DNA of 64,000 bases from Irpex lacteus (Eukaryota > Basidiomycota > Agaricomycetes > Polyporales > Irpicaceae). The stretch covers positions 558,001-622,000 of the forward strand of contig MQVO02000004.1 in assembly GCA_001986395.2 (NCBI GenBank). The letters run 5' to 3'. Of this stretch, positions 47,760 through 60,171 are shown one piece after another. The position numbers and the translations under genes were made by a program. The notes beneath the pieces are model-generated. The model did no database searches. It saw nothing but the letters and a program-made list of their open reading frames with translations, and was not told the DNA's origin. Positions within the stretch are counted from its first letter, which is position 1. Every line of letters starts with the position of its first letter.

Positions 47760-50440
47760 CTAATGTCCATTGACGATGGTTTTGGGTACGAGCTGCAAGG
47801 AGCTCGCAGCGCGTAAGACAGCCTTCAGACCAGAAGCAGTGATATCAGTGTCACTGGATACACCCCAAGCCGTCGCCTTCTTCGGCTGTCCGGGAGCATC
47901 GTAAGCTAACTCGACAAACGAAGCCGCCTCGACGTTGGACCCCTCGCCGATAGAGTGTTCGGAGTAGTCCTTGATGGTGAGGGTTCCCTCGATCTGAGAG
48001 TTGAGGGAGGTTAAGATGGAGGATAAGGCGCCAGTTCCGTCAGCAACGAGTTGGCGGTCCTTGCCGTCCCAGATGAGGTCCACCTTTAACTCCTTACGGC
48101 CGCTTCCGTCGACGCCCACATTATCGAGCGTAAAGTTCTTCAGAGAGATGCGCGAAGGAACCTTCGTGCCGTAGTGGTACGTCTCTCGGAAGAGTTCGAC
48201 TAACGCAGTGTAAGAGATGTTGTCGTCCTGGTCCCGAGCAACACGCTGGACGACCTCGAAGAACGATGCTTGGAATCTGCGAGGTAATTCAAGCTGCAAG
48301 GAGTGCAGGACAGCAGAGGCAACGTCGGCTTGTCCAGATCTTGAGTTGAAGCCAACGCTGAGCTTGAGCTCGGGAAGGACACGGTCGCCAATAGCAGTGT
48401 TGACTGCACTGAGGACCGCGCGTAACCCAGAACCAGCGATGTCCGAGTCGACACCGACACCCCACCAAGACTCGTTCGACTTACGAGCCTCCTTGACTTC
48501 CTGTCCGCCACGCACGATCTCCACGTAGGAAGCGGCCTTGGAGCTGGAGCCCTCGCCAACGGCGTGCTCCGAATATTCACGGATGGAGAAGTCGAGGTCA
48601 AGATGCGTACGGAGGGCGTCTAGCAAGGCGGATAAGGGACCATTGCCATCGCCACGAATAACACGTACGACGCCGTCGACCGAGACTGTGCCGTCGAATA
48701 GTCTGCGCTCGTCCGCGGGTACATCGCTATCACCATCGTCAGCGGTTGAGTCTGGGAGAGGCTCTGCTGAAATCTTGAACGACTTGAGGGAGAGACGACC
48801 TTCGTATTTCGAGCCACCGAAGCGGTAATTCGAGCGGAAGGCAGTGGTAATATCCTCCACGGACATTTCACGAGCCTCACGATCGGCGATCTCTTGGACA
48901 ACCTGGTAAAAGGCAACCTGCATCTTGCGAGGCAGGTCGAGGCCGAGGTGTTGTTGGATGAGGTAGGCAATACCACCCTTGCCAGACTGGGCGTTGACAC
49001 GGATGACAGCCTCGTAGTTGCATCCAAGGTCGGCAGGGTCAATAGGCAAGTACGGCATATCCCAGTACTTGGGCTCGCCCTTGGCCTCAGCCTCAGCATG
49101 CCGGATACGCTGAGCTTCGAAGCCCTTCTTGATGGCATCCTGATGTGAGCCGGAGAATGCGGTAAAGACGAGCTCTCCAGCGTAAGGGTGGCGAGGGTGG
49201 ACGGGGAGGTCGTTGCAAGCAGTTACAACGTCGATGACAGATTGGATATCGCTGAAGTCGAGGTTGGGTGAGACGCCTTGTGTGTACAGGTTCAGAGCGA
49301 GAGTGACAAGATCAACGTTTCCTGTTCGCTCTCCGTTTCCGAAGAAGCAACCTTCGACGCGGTCTCCTCCGGCGAGCAAGCCAAGCTCAGCGGCCGCGAT
49401 GCCTTGTCCTGAGGCGACCATGAATTATGCACATCAGTAAAGAAATCGAACCCACGTACCTCTGTCATTATGCGGGTGCAGACTGACAATGACCTTTTCT
49501 CGCTCTGATATTTTGCGGCAGAAGTTCTCAATCTAATTATGGCGGTGAATACTCTGCGCGAAGAGAATTGCGTTATAAACAGCCGTACCTGATCAGCGTA
49601 GTGGTTTGGCGGGGCAATCTCAACAGTAGCAGGCAAGTTGAAGGTAATCCGCTCGTCGCCTAGACCAGCCTTCCCCCAAGCAGCCTTGACCGCCTCGCAC
49701 ACCTCGATCGCAAAGTCCGGCTCAGTCTGAGTAAAAGTCTCCGGGCTGTACTCGTACTTGAACTGGGTGCCGTACTTCTCGGTCGCCTCGTCAATGAGTT
49801 GCCTAACGATTTTGGTATGCTTCACCGCCAAATCAAGAGTCTGTTCTTTGCTGTTGCGGAAGACGATATTTCGGAATGATGGCGAGGTAGCGTTGTACAT
49901 ATGGATTATCGCCTTCTTCGCACCAGCTACTGAGTCGACTGTCCGCTTGATGAGATCTTCACGAGCGGGTGTCAAGACCTACAACCAATGTATAGCAGTC
50001 AGTACATCAACCCCTGCGATGTAACAAATGCCGAGGATCTTATAGGGTATACGGCCTCGGCACACATCCACGACTCACCTGCAACCAAACATCATCCGGA
50101 ACCTGTCCTCCCTCAATCAGCCCTCTCACAAAGTTAAAGTCAGTATCGCTCGCAGCAGGGTAAGCAACCTCGATCTCCTTCACGCCTGCCTTGACCAACG
50201 CATGGAAGAACCTCGTCTTCTGCTCAATCGTCATCGGGTTCGCCAGAGCCTGGTTGCCGTCTCTCAAATCCGTAGACAGCCATATCGGCGCCGTGCGTTG
50301 GACTTTGGAGGGCCACTGTCGGTCGGGGATGTTCAAGGGGGTGTATGGCTTGTACTTTTGTGATGGATCGGCGCTGTGAATGTGCGTCAGGGGTTGCACT
50401 TCATCGTAAGAGGCAGACGGGAAGCTCACAGCATAGGCAT
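47760..50440 (-). CDS. LEU4: 2-isopropylmalate synthase with duplicated C-terminal region
   Basis: Exons 50440-50430, 50373-50079, 49978-49589, 49532-49460 and 49408-47760 give 805 residues. The enzyme condenses acetyl-CoA with 2-oxoisovalerate, the first step of leucine synthesis. The 11-nt first exon supplies MPML, as in fungal Leu4. The TIM barrel shows [11 protein letters not shown] (metal and catalytic Arg/Asp), [23 protein letters not shown] (metal His) and [11 protein letters not shown]. The C-terminal part occurs twice: residues about 393-597 and 607-797 both contain the helical linker ([17 protein letters not shown] / [17 protein letters not shown]) and the LeuA regulatory fold ([20 protein letters not shown] / [20 protein letters not shown]). 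Yeast Leu4 has 619 residues and one copy. Leucine feedback would act on this region. Confidence 0.93.
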
Positions 50441-50935
50441 GATGGGCGTCGTGACGAAAGGTCGTGAAATGAGTGGCTGCACGAGTCGTGAGTCGAGCAG
50501 ATTCGTGAAGGAGTCATTTTCGAAATTTTGAGACTGAATTCAGGCGAGGGCGGCAAATCATCCGCCTGATCGTGAATTCGTCATTCATAAACGGCTCATG
50601 TCAGGACGCGAGTGCGGGTGCTTTAGAAGGTCGTAACGGAGTACTACAAGTTATGTCACTATGAGTGAGAATGGATGAATGAATTCACTGTGGTTGCAAG
50701 CTAAGATACATTGGGTTGATTGAGTAAACAGTGACACATTGTAGAATGCTAGTAGTAAGCCGGTACAAAGCCAGAGGATGTAAGTAATGCAGCCCTCGCC
50801 CTGAGGATATAGATGTAAGTGTAAGAGAGAATATTGATAGGATATGTGTGAAGGTCCCGGAATGATGCGAACGAAACACAGATAATTCAAGATATGTAGA
50901 GGTACCGGGAGACGGAGTGTGGCGATGAGGAGAGA
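50441..50935. other. LEU4 promoter and kinase 3' region
   Basis: No gene is seen. Two near matches (6 of 7) to the Gcn4/CpcA site TGAGTCA lie at about 50488-50494 (TGAGTCG) and 50511-50517 (GGAGTCA), 50-80 bp before the LEU4 start. Amino-acid starvation control is therefore plausible but not shown. Confidence 0.4.
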
Positions 50936-53900
50936 TCATCGGTACTTGCGCACAAGCACTTCAACCTCTTGGACCACTTCTGACATCGTGGGACGATCTT
51001 GGTGATCTTGAGCCCACATGCGTTCGATGAGGTCGACAATCTCTGGGCACCAGCGATTTCGTAGTCCATTGAGAGATGGTCTAAGAGTGGGTTTGTAAGC
51101 TGTCGGCACAACTCGACTGACGTAGTTGACATACCTTTGATGTTTAGCACCCACAAGGTCATAGATAGCGTGCTCGTTCATACCCTGCGGAAACATTAGC
51201 GATGCGTACAAAGCAAGCATAAACCATCACTAACCTCCCACGGGAACTTCTTGTTAGGCAGATGCCACTGTAATATCTCCCAATAAACCATCGCACAAGA
51301 AAACACATCCACCTTATGATTATACTTCGGATGGGCATGCCACAGCTCCGGAGCCTGCCAATTAACAGTCCCAACCAAGCTCCTAACCATCGACCTCGTA
51401 GACTGCTTGACCTTCGCGAGCCCAAAGTCTGTGATCTTCGCCTGTCCCTTCGATGTGATGAGGATGTTGGAGGACTTGCAGTCTCGATGGATGACGGATG
51501 GCTTGCGCATGTGTAGGTACTCGAGACCGCGGGCGATGTCGAGCATTATACAGAGCTAGAGGGAGTGAGATAGGGAAAGGGAAGGAGGGTGGAGTGTACA
51601 ACGTACCACGCGATACATTGTGGGAGGGTCGACGTTTCGGATGTAATCGAAGAGATCACCGTTCGAGCATAGTTCACTGACGATCATGACAGGAGTGTCT
51701 CGAGTGTTGACAGGGATGCTAACACCAAGCTACCAGAAAGACACTTCAACGTTGTTTCCACGACAGAATCAAGAACACTTACGAAGCGAACGATATTCGG
51801 ATGATCGAAATCGCCCAACAGCTTCAACTCCTTGATATCCACTACCATCCTGTCAGACACCTAGATTCTCACAACGAAAACCAAAGTACTCACTTGCATT
51901 CAACTGCCCACGGAACTCCGCAATAGCGACCTTCCTCCCCTTAAACTTCCCAATAAACACATCCTTAAAGCCACCACTCCCAATCTTCTCAAGCTTCGTG
52001 ATCTTCTCCGGCGGGATCTCACGATCGTCCAACCCCAAACTCTCGAGGTCAAGCTCGAGCTCAGGCTCCGTCTCCTTGTTCCTCTCGGATAGCGGCGGGG
52101 TACGAGGCTCGTCCTGATGTACACGCTCAGAGCGAAGTAGAACGGGTGGTTCGTGGTCGTCGTTGCTGCGGGTTTTTCGACGGCGTGGGCGGGCGGTTGA
52201 GGGAGGCCTGGCGGTGCCGACGGATGAGGGAGAGGAGGGGAAGTCGACTAGGTGTTGATCTCTCCATTGGAGAAGGGCTTCCGCTAGTTGGGGTTTCGTA
52301 CCCGAAACCTCCAGGTCACGAGACTCGCAAAGACGTACAAGGTCATCCCTGCGTAAGCGAACCAGAGTCTTCGCAGTTGCCACAGTGAGATCGACTATAG
52401 GAAGCCAGTGTCAGCGTCAACATGCAAACGCGACAAGCAAAATACGCACCATCGTCTTCCATGGACTCGTCGGCGTCCGCATCTTCATCTGAAGCAGCCT
52501 CCAGATCGATGCTCGCATCGTCCTGCATAGGCGACCCCTCCTCATCGACCTCCTCAACCTCCTCAACCTCCTCGTCATCCTCCCCTTCAGCATCTTCCTC
52601 CCCCACCACCTTCCCATTGCGAAGCGTTATCGGCACAATAGTAAAGTCATCATCTTCCTCGATCGCCTCCTCCGTATCGCTCTCCTCACGGACCGTCTCC
52701 TCCCCATCATCATCCTCTTCCTCCTCTTCTTCCACCTCCTCACCCTCAGCATCCCCATCGCCCAAGCTTTCCAACTCAGACAATTCCCCTTCGCTACCTT
52801 CATCGTCCCCATCACTAGGCGGCTCCTCCAAGCGTGGGCGCCGAGAGCGCAACCGACGGCGTAGAGGCGTTCTCCGAACACGGTTCGCTTTCGGCGTTGG
52901 TGAGTGAGACTCCTGAATTTCATCCGCATGGTCATCCGCATCGCTCTCAATCAGCTCATCCTCCTCTTTGTCATCGTCGCTCTCCTTCAGAGACCCAATA
53001 TTCCGCTTTGCCTTTCTCATGGGCGTCACCCTCCTCGACGCATCTACCTCACTCTCCACACTGCTCTGACTGGAGACCTTAGGCCGCTCGCCCTTGCTGC
53101 GTAGGCGTCGCGGGCTTGGGACCCCGAGTGCAATCGACTCTTCAAGCTCGGCAAGGTCAGTCAGGTCACTATCGGGGTCTGGCTCGGGCAGCGCCTTTAT
53201 CTCAACCTGGTCACTGAACTCCACCTGCTTTGCCTTTCCTTTGCTTCGAGTCGACGATGGACCTGCTGAGCTGGTGCCGGGAGCGTTGTCGTACGACTGC
53301 TTGCGTGACCGAGTTCGAGTGACAGGTGGCGCAGGTAGAGCGACCGCAGAAGTTGATGTTGTTGGCGAAGACCGAGCAGAGCTAGAGCGAGTTGCACTTC
53401 GTCTGCTGTAAAATCAGTACAGGGGCTAAGTACCCGCAAGACGTGGAAACTTACTTTCGAGGTGGTGGTACATGCTGTAGAGACCCGGTACGCATCATGC
53501 GGCTGGCAGAGATACGACTCGCCTGCTGCTGCACTTGCGGCGATGAGTAACATCTGTCCCTCGGCAATGGTCGAGAGGTAGGTCGGTTAAGAGAGTGGTA
53601 TGTGTTCCTACGGCCGAGACCGTTCCTGTACCGCGCCGCAAAGTCTGTTTCCTCCCCTCCCGCCACATTCCCACCATCCGACGAGTAATCACTCGAGCCA
53701 CTATCAGCAGCGCCGGGTGGTGAAGAAGGGGGAAGTGAAGCGAGGTCATCTCGAGCTGCAACAATACAGTCGACAATCTCATGCTTTGTTAGTAACTCTG
53801 CATCATCCGTCAACCCTGCGCTCTGGTAGAGTTGCACTAGTTCGTCCTTGCGGAGACGCACGAGCTGGCGAGGGGGCGCCTCATGTATGAGAAAATGTTC

Positions 53901-54459
53901 GGCTGAGTAGCATATTGATTTGGGTCAATGAATACGGCAATAGAAGGAATGATAACATACACGAATCATCGTCTTCTTCCCCACTCGACCCGGAAGCCTC
54001 AGAATCCCAATGCGAGCTCCTATCAATTTCCATCTCAACGTCATCCTCATCGCTGCTGTCCCGCGATGCCTTCCGCCTCTTCACGCGACTTGCTGAGCGC
54101 GAACGGCCGTTCGCCTGCGTGTTCTCCATTCCGTTCACGCGTTTCCTCTTCGAGCCCGTCGAGACCGCATCGCGCATGTCTTCGTGATGACTGTCGATGA
54201 GTATGCGAGATGGCAGACGACGAAGGTTGAAATGGAGGGGGACGAGGACTGCTCTCGAGGGAGGAGGTGAACTGGACGCGACTGAAGCGTGGGAACCTGA
54301 CGATTGGGGAAATGAATTGGCGATGGCAAATACGCGCCTCCTTGAGGATATAGCACGACGCGACTGAAGCTTCCGCCTCGCAATCGCAGCGTTGACGTTG
54401 ACAGTGGACTTGTCGAGGGACGAACTGACTCGGTGCGCTGGTCGTCGTTGTTGGGCCAT
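50936..54459 (-). CDS. TKL-type protein kinase with SAP motifs and shifted catalytic lysine
   Basis: The start is [14 protein letters not shown]. The long N-terminal part is basic, then strongly acidic (Glu/Asp runs encoded near 52430-52800). It contains two SAP-like motifs, [18 protein letters not shown] and [19 protein letters not shown]; the second is joined in frame to the acidic exon by a splice. The kinase domain follows: [71 protein letters not shown] and an Arg-containing subdomain XI (QDRPTMSEV). The usual VAIK lysine is Ala (VAIAEF), but a Lys sits in the Gly-rich loop (GGFKDV), as in WNK kinases. HRD and DFG are intact. SAP motifs suggest DNA or chromatin association. Total length is about 1,000 residues. 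Confidence 0.8.
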
Positions 54460-54872
54460 CAAGTACACAAGCAAGCGCCAGTCCTGGGATGTCTAGCAAC
54501 AGGGGCGGACAGTACTATCGTCGTCTATTTCGTTTGCTCGTTGTGGTAGCGTGCGCCGGCGCTGTGTCAAGGGCCACGGTCGTCGTGGGCGTCGCTGTCG
54601 CCGTCGTCGTCGTTTTGGTGGTACAGAACAGAGGACAAATAAAGACAAACTTGCAGGGACCACAATCACGGTCACAGTCCCGTGACAAAAGTCACGAGCG
54701 TTATGTCACATTGCCCGGCCCTGTATCAGCCGGTGATCCGCCCAACGCTTACTGTGCGAGGTGTGTCAAACCTTTTTGTCCTCAACTCGAAGGTCGAAAG
54801 TTGAAAGTACGCAAGTTTATTTCTAGTGCTATATAATCTTACATTCAACGTCATATACTTATATTCAGTATG
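54460..54872. promoter_or_regulatory. Kinase promoter region with GTCAC cluster
   Basis: Four GTCAC/GTGAC words occur between 54671 and 54709, including the perfect palindrome CGTGACAAAAGTCACG (54681-54696). They lie 210-250 bp upstream of the kinase start. No gene is supported; the plus-strand frame is a low-complexity Val run. Confidence 0.4.
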
Positions 54873-57428
54873 CTACAACTTCGCAACACGTTGCCGCAAA
54901 ACAACCTTCTGGATCTTTCCCGTTGACGTTTTCTGGAAGCACCACAATTTCAGTTCTCGACTCCCACTCAAGACATAGCATAGAAGACTCACGGGCAGAT
55001 CGTCAGCAATTTCAACCCATTCAGGACACGCGAAGCCAGGAAGCCTCGCTCTCGCATGCTTCTTCAATTCAGCTTCGAATGCATGATGCCGATTATGCCA
55101 TTTGGGTTTTGCCTCGTTGCGTAGGATTACGAACGCCATGGCCCTTTCGCCCCATTTAGGATGGGGACGGGCTATTACAGACACTTCCAAGACATCAGGA
55201 TGCGACGCTAGCTCTGTCAGCGGTAGGTTAGATGCATGCTATGGTGTGAGCTACGCTTGACGAACCTTGCTCTATAGCCAAACTCGAAGCATTCTGTTGG
55301 AACAACATTCGAATTAGCTCAGGCATCAGAGCGTAAGGAATATTGGCTTACCTCTCCACCAGAAATAATAATATCCTTACTCCTATCCTGAACAGCAACA
55401 TACCCATCCGGATGTACAACCGCCAAATCCCCACTATGGAAATACCCTCCCAGGAACGCCTTCCTCGTAGCCTCAGGATCCCTAAAATACTCCTTCATAG
55501 CAATGTTCCCGCTCATGACTATCTCCCCTACTGTCTTCCCGTCAACTGGCACGTCGACTAGTTCTTCTGAATTGGAATCGGAGTCGTCTTTGGGCTGGTA
55601 GACGACACGGACGGGGTCGGAGGTGAGGAAGCCGAAACCTTGGCGTGAGAGGTGTCTGGCGCGTTCTTCGAGGGGACGGTCTGCCCAGGAGGGTTGTTTG
55701 TATGCAAGGGTGAATGGGCCGTATGTCTGCTCGGTGTCGTCAGCAACAAAGATACATTCACTTTGCTTAGGAGTTAGTGTTTACCTCGCTATACGGAAGA
55801 CATGTCAGTGAGCGCGTTGACTACTAGTATATAACTAACTCACGTTAATCCATAGACATGCACAGGCTCAACGCCCTTCTTTTCGAGTTCCCCAATCAAC
55901 TGAGCAGTCGGCGCAGAACCAGCAATAATGGCCTTGATCTTCTGAGGGACGTTACGCGCCTCGGGAGCGTTGACCAGGCTAATCTACATGCACGTCAGTA
56001 CAGAACGCAACACCCCAGCTTTTAGGCTGAACGGTTTACCTGTACTGTTGGTGCAGCGCAATAGTGCGTGACACCAGAGTTTAAGAAGTGGTACCAGATC
56101 TTGGGTATGTTGACTGTACGAAGGGTTATCTACACAACTCCGTGAGCGACACATTAATAACAGGGCAGACATTTCGTAAACCTGCGTAGCAAAAGCCGCT
56201 GTGATTGCCCAGGGGTACGTCCACCCGGACGCATGGAACATGGGGAGAATCCTGCAAACTAAATCAGCAGGATATTGGTAAGTTTTAGTGTATCTTACTT
56301 ACCAGAGATATACTGAATCCGGGGTCATTCTAGTCTCGAAGGCGTTTGCAATTGCGGCCAGATACGACCCTAATGCATGTCAATATCATAATATCTCGGA
56401 GGAGGTTTCGCGCGTACCTCTAAGTGTGGTCAGGACGCCTTTAGGCTACCAAGCACTCCTGTCACAATCACTATAAAGGTAGGATGCAGCGAACGACTTA
56501 CGCGACCTGTAGTCCCAGACCTGAAACATACGGTTGGTTAGCCAAAGCTCCCCTCGTAATGCATGCACTCACGTATAACACAACGCAGCCCCCGCATTCT
56601 CATCCGCCTCCCACTCCAACCCCGGCCACCCCCTCTCCCGACTAAACTGCCTCCCCTTACTCAAAAACCCCTCATATGGATCCCCCTGACGCCCCGTGTC
56701 ATTCGACACGACAATCGGCACCTTCGCGTTCTGCGCAAGGTTCTTGTACTCATGATCAACGATGATTAGTTTGGCACCGCTGTGTTCTAGGATATAGGTA
56801 ACCTCCGGGACTGTAAGGCGTGTGTTTATTGGGCATACGATTGCTCGGGCTGCTAGGACGCCGTGGTGGGCCTCTGTGAATGTGTTAGGATTTGAACGAA
56901 ATTTGAAGGTATTTGTTGAATGGGTATACCAGCTATAACAGGGCTATATACGGGGAGATGTGCTTAGTGGACGGATATTGCACATGAGTCACAGCAATGA
57001 CTGACCTATTTGGTGCGATGACTGCCACTCTGTCACCCGGCTGTATACCGGCTTGGATGAGCGCATAGGCGAAATTCTGTACGCGCTGAGCACTGCGAGA
57101 TAGGCAATAAGAACCTGATTGGGTAGGCATTACGCACAACGAGACGTACAAGACTGAATAGGTATAGAATACGGGGTGTTCGGTATCCGAATGGGCAATT
57201 GCCAGCTTCTGAGGATAGATTTGTGCTGCTCGGAGCAGGAATGATAGTGGATTCTATATGTATGACTCCATGAGAATGTGGTGCGAATAGGGAAGTCGAC
57301 ATCCTTACCAGTGGTTGTAGATTGACTGGTATACCCCTAGGCTTCTGCAACCGTATATTGGGCGTACCAGCAGGAGGCACGCTGGCCGGTGTTGGCTGGA
57401 ACCTATCTCTGAGTGTTGGCGAGGTCAT
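54873..57428 (-). CDS. AMP-forming acyl-CoA ligase, probably peroxisomal
   Basis: The gene has many introns. The start is MTSPTLRDRFQPTPASV. Early exons hold NPLSFLLRAAQIYPQ and AYALIQAGIQPGDRVAVIAPN. The nucleotide P-loop SGTTGRPKG is rebuilt by a splice near 56500-56450. PMFHASGWTYPWAIT follows, the pattern of plant and fungal short- to medium-chain AMP-binding enzymes (AAE type). GYFHSGDLAVVHPDGYVAV and DRSKDIIISGGE form the hinge region, and KTSTGKIQK carries the catalytic Lys. The last residues are AKL, a peroxisomal targeting signal type 1. The enzyme would activate a carboxylic acid to its CoA ester in peroxisomes; the exact acid cannot be told from sequence. Confidence 0.88.
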
Positions 57429-58587
57429 TTCCTACGAAACTAGATTGTTCTGGTCCTCAATGCAACGTCTGGGAGCCTTATATGTCGTGAACGATTCGGA
57501 CTTCGAGGACGTTGAACATCGGAGTGCGGGGTAATTTAGCACATCGTACGAATGCGGGGTAATCACGCGCCAAACTACCGGCCGACGAAGGGTACCGGAA
57601 TGTTGTGATGGCGCGTTCCCGAGCGAAGCGGGCAGCGGAACGCTTGGACTCGTACACTCACGACCAGCACGTCTTGGCTTCTGGGATTCGCGTCAGGCAG
57701 TTTGAGTGGAGGTAGGAGGAGCAGGGGAGCCGTCAGCGGTCTCACGATGTTCAGACAGTATGTTCCTGTTTACGTTTCTGTGTAAGACAACGCTGACTTC
57801 TTTCGGGTTTCCCAGAGTGAAGCTGGTTCTTGCGGAAAGAGTCGACCGACGTGTTCTACACATAACACGCAAAAATGACTCAGATTTATCCTTCAGTATA
57901 CGATGATGAGCTCGGCGGATGAAACAGCGTACTTATTGTCCGACGAGCGTTCGGGTACTTTAGGTCATTGTTCACGAAAAGGATATTGCCTTCAAGAGCA
58001 CTCAACGCCACGATGTGAGCTCGTCTCATCACCTATCCTTACTCTCGATAGCTGATCTAGAGCATGGTCAATCAGCGATGTAGACATAATATACTTGTCT
58101 TCACAATCCGCCGTATCCTCCCGTGAGCGGTATTCACCGGTCAAGTATCAAAGTACTAAGGGATACCCGAATTAGGCAATGCATCTCATACTCTTTCAGC
58201 CTGCCATATCAAGACGAACGACTTGTGCACCTACACAGGGTCTGTATCTGCAGTTCTGAGGTATCCTCGGATGTCTGGACAGCTGCTGTGTAGTAGGAAA
58301 CCTTCAAGATCCTATATTTCATCGTCGTGAACGATATCGACGACGACAGGGCAGTGCGTAGTGAATGACTCCTCGCTTCCATCGCCAAGTTACCTTGAGG
58401 CGACCCAGCAACCTGGCGTCGCTTTGCGATCACCTGTCAGCCAGGGCTGTCATCGCCCAATGTGCGCAATCTGCACATCAGAAATCGACTATCCCAAGTA
58501 AGTCACAACTTTATCAGCCCAAAACGGTCGTTGGTTTGACCTTACGCACGCCTGCAGGCTAGCCCTCCCGTCTAGCAAAGTCGTCGG
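57429..58587. other. Intergenic region, no gene seen
   Basis: 1.16 kb between divergent genes. No supported frame, RNA or repeat. Confidence 0.55.
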
Positions 58588-58594
58588 TATATAA
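58588..58594 (+). promoter_or_regulatory. TATA box of the DUF6593 gene
   Basis: TATATAA lies 106 bp before the chosen ATG, with a pyrimidine-rich leader between them. Confidence 0.55.
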
Positions 58595-58693
58595 GACTAG
58601 CCATGTGGCAGGTGGATGTTCTTTGCCGCGGACACTCCCTCTCGATCCTATTTTCCAGACTGTCCCTCCCGCAATCGCCGTCGCCACTTCACC

Positions 58694-59601
58694 ATGCTGT
58701 TCAAGTTCACCTCCTCGGATCTCCAGAACACGACGGTCATTGACTGTGCGACTGATGAAGTCGCTTACCGCTTCAGCACTCCTCTACCAAGCACTCGTTC
58801 GCGATCGTTATCCGCCGCCTCCTTCTACTCCTTTGCCAGTTCCAGCTCTTCCTCTCCCGAAAACCTTGCGATGTCTCCACAAAAGACCACTGCGGTGAAG
58901 GATGCAGAGGATTGCACTCTTGCAGAGATTGTATGGGAGGACAATACATCATCACTTATCCGGATTGGCGAAGAAGAGATCGCTGGTTGTGCAGATATAT
59001 TTGATACGTCGTTTATGAAGGTTTTGTAAGTGTATCGATCACTACGTACGCATATTGCGGAGACTGATTGTTGTGCAGGCCGGATGAGACCCTCATACCA
59101 ACCCGTATGGAATACGTGTGGCGCTTGACACCAGATAGTCTAACAGTACGCTTCGTCTCACGATAATTTGAAGATTCACGGCTGATGGTGTTGTTCTGGA
59201 TAGTTACTTGACGATGATCGGGAGGTCATTGGAAGGCTTTACCAAGATTGTATGCTGCTCGATGGAGAACTCGTGCTTTCGTCAAAACCTGGCGCAGGCC
59301 ATAATTTCCTCGAGCTATACAACATCCCAGAAGACGAGCTTGACGAGATCCTAGGTAAGGAGTTCACTTGTTCTTCCAGCGAGCGAGCGAAACTAATCCA
59401 TCCGTTACAGTGACATTCATACTCATATCAGCACTGCGCGAACGTATGTACTGGATCACAAAATACGTCTACGGTGACCCTGCCGACCGCGAGCCAACTA
59501 TACGGGGGCAGAGACCCAGCCCGCTCAGGAAGCTGCGCCGCGAAGCAAGCCGAAGTTTTGCGAGCTGGAAGGCATCGTTGTTCCGGAATAGGAAACAATA
59601 G
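58694..59601 (+). CDS. DUF6593 family protein
   Basis: Exons 58694-59025, 59079-59145, 59204-59354 and 59411-59601 give 246 residues. The start MLFKFTSSDLQNTTV has good context (ACCATGC); an upstream in-frame Met would add an Arg-rich stretch. Features are ...DEVAYRFSTP, a Ser-rich insert, IVWEDNTSSLIRIG, EYVWRLTPDSL, a DDDREVIGRLYQ segment, ELVLSSKPGAGHNFLELYNI and a C-terminal helix VTFILISALRERM. The mix of a tandem beta region with a closing membrane-like helix fits DUF6593, a basidiomycete family of unknown function. The basic tail (KLRREASRSFASWKASLFRN) is long. The assignment rests on overall pattern and is moderate. Confidence 0.65.
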
Positions 59602-60171
59602 TCGGGCACATCCATGCTATGTTTTCTCTTCGTCCCCTTCATCATTCTAATCTGCCATCACACACCTTGTGTTCGTCCCTTGGACGGCCTCCGTTCGCGA
59701 TACTCTAGTCTCCCTGGGCCATCATCGCATCACCACGCACATCCGGCATTCATGCACATAGATTCGCACTTCATACCCCCATGTATTGATAGCACCCATT
59801 CCCCTCCGTCAGCTTTTTGCGTCGATATACCCCGCGAACCACGCTCTTTACGAAACTTGGCCCTGTCCTTGACTGTTTGGACATATCACTCATATCGTCA
59901 CTCCCAAATACTTTGCATTTTTGTATCTATACTGTTTTGTTTCATTCAAATCTGAATCTATGCTCTTCTCTCCGTGGCCGCACTTTTTGACTCCTATTCA
60001 TCAGCGCATCAGCCTGAAACTCACCACTTACTGGGCGCTTGAATCGCATGCCTATCTCTGGCACATACCATCACACAGGTGAGGACCACAAACCCGCTTA
60101 GTACAAAGTCGAACTTGCTGAAGAGTAGGCCGATAATCAGCACTGTATATTGATCGAAACCGTCAATTAGA
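59602..60171. other. Intergenic region, no gene seen
   Basis: 570 bp of 3' region and promoter. No supported frame. Confidence 0.55.

Noticed and set aside
54489..54836. Val-rich plus-strand frame with a possible membrane helix
   Set aside because: Low-complexity GTC/GTT repeats in a promoter region; no support from homology or splicing.
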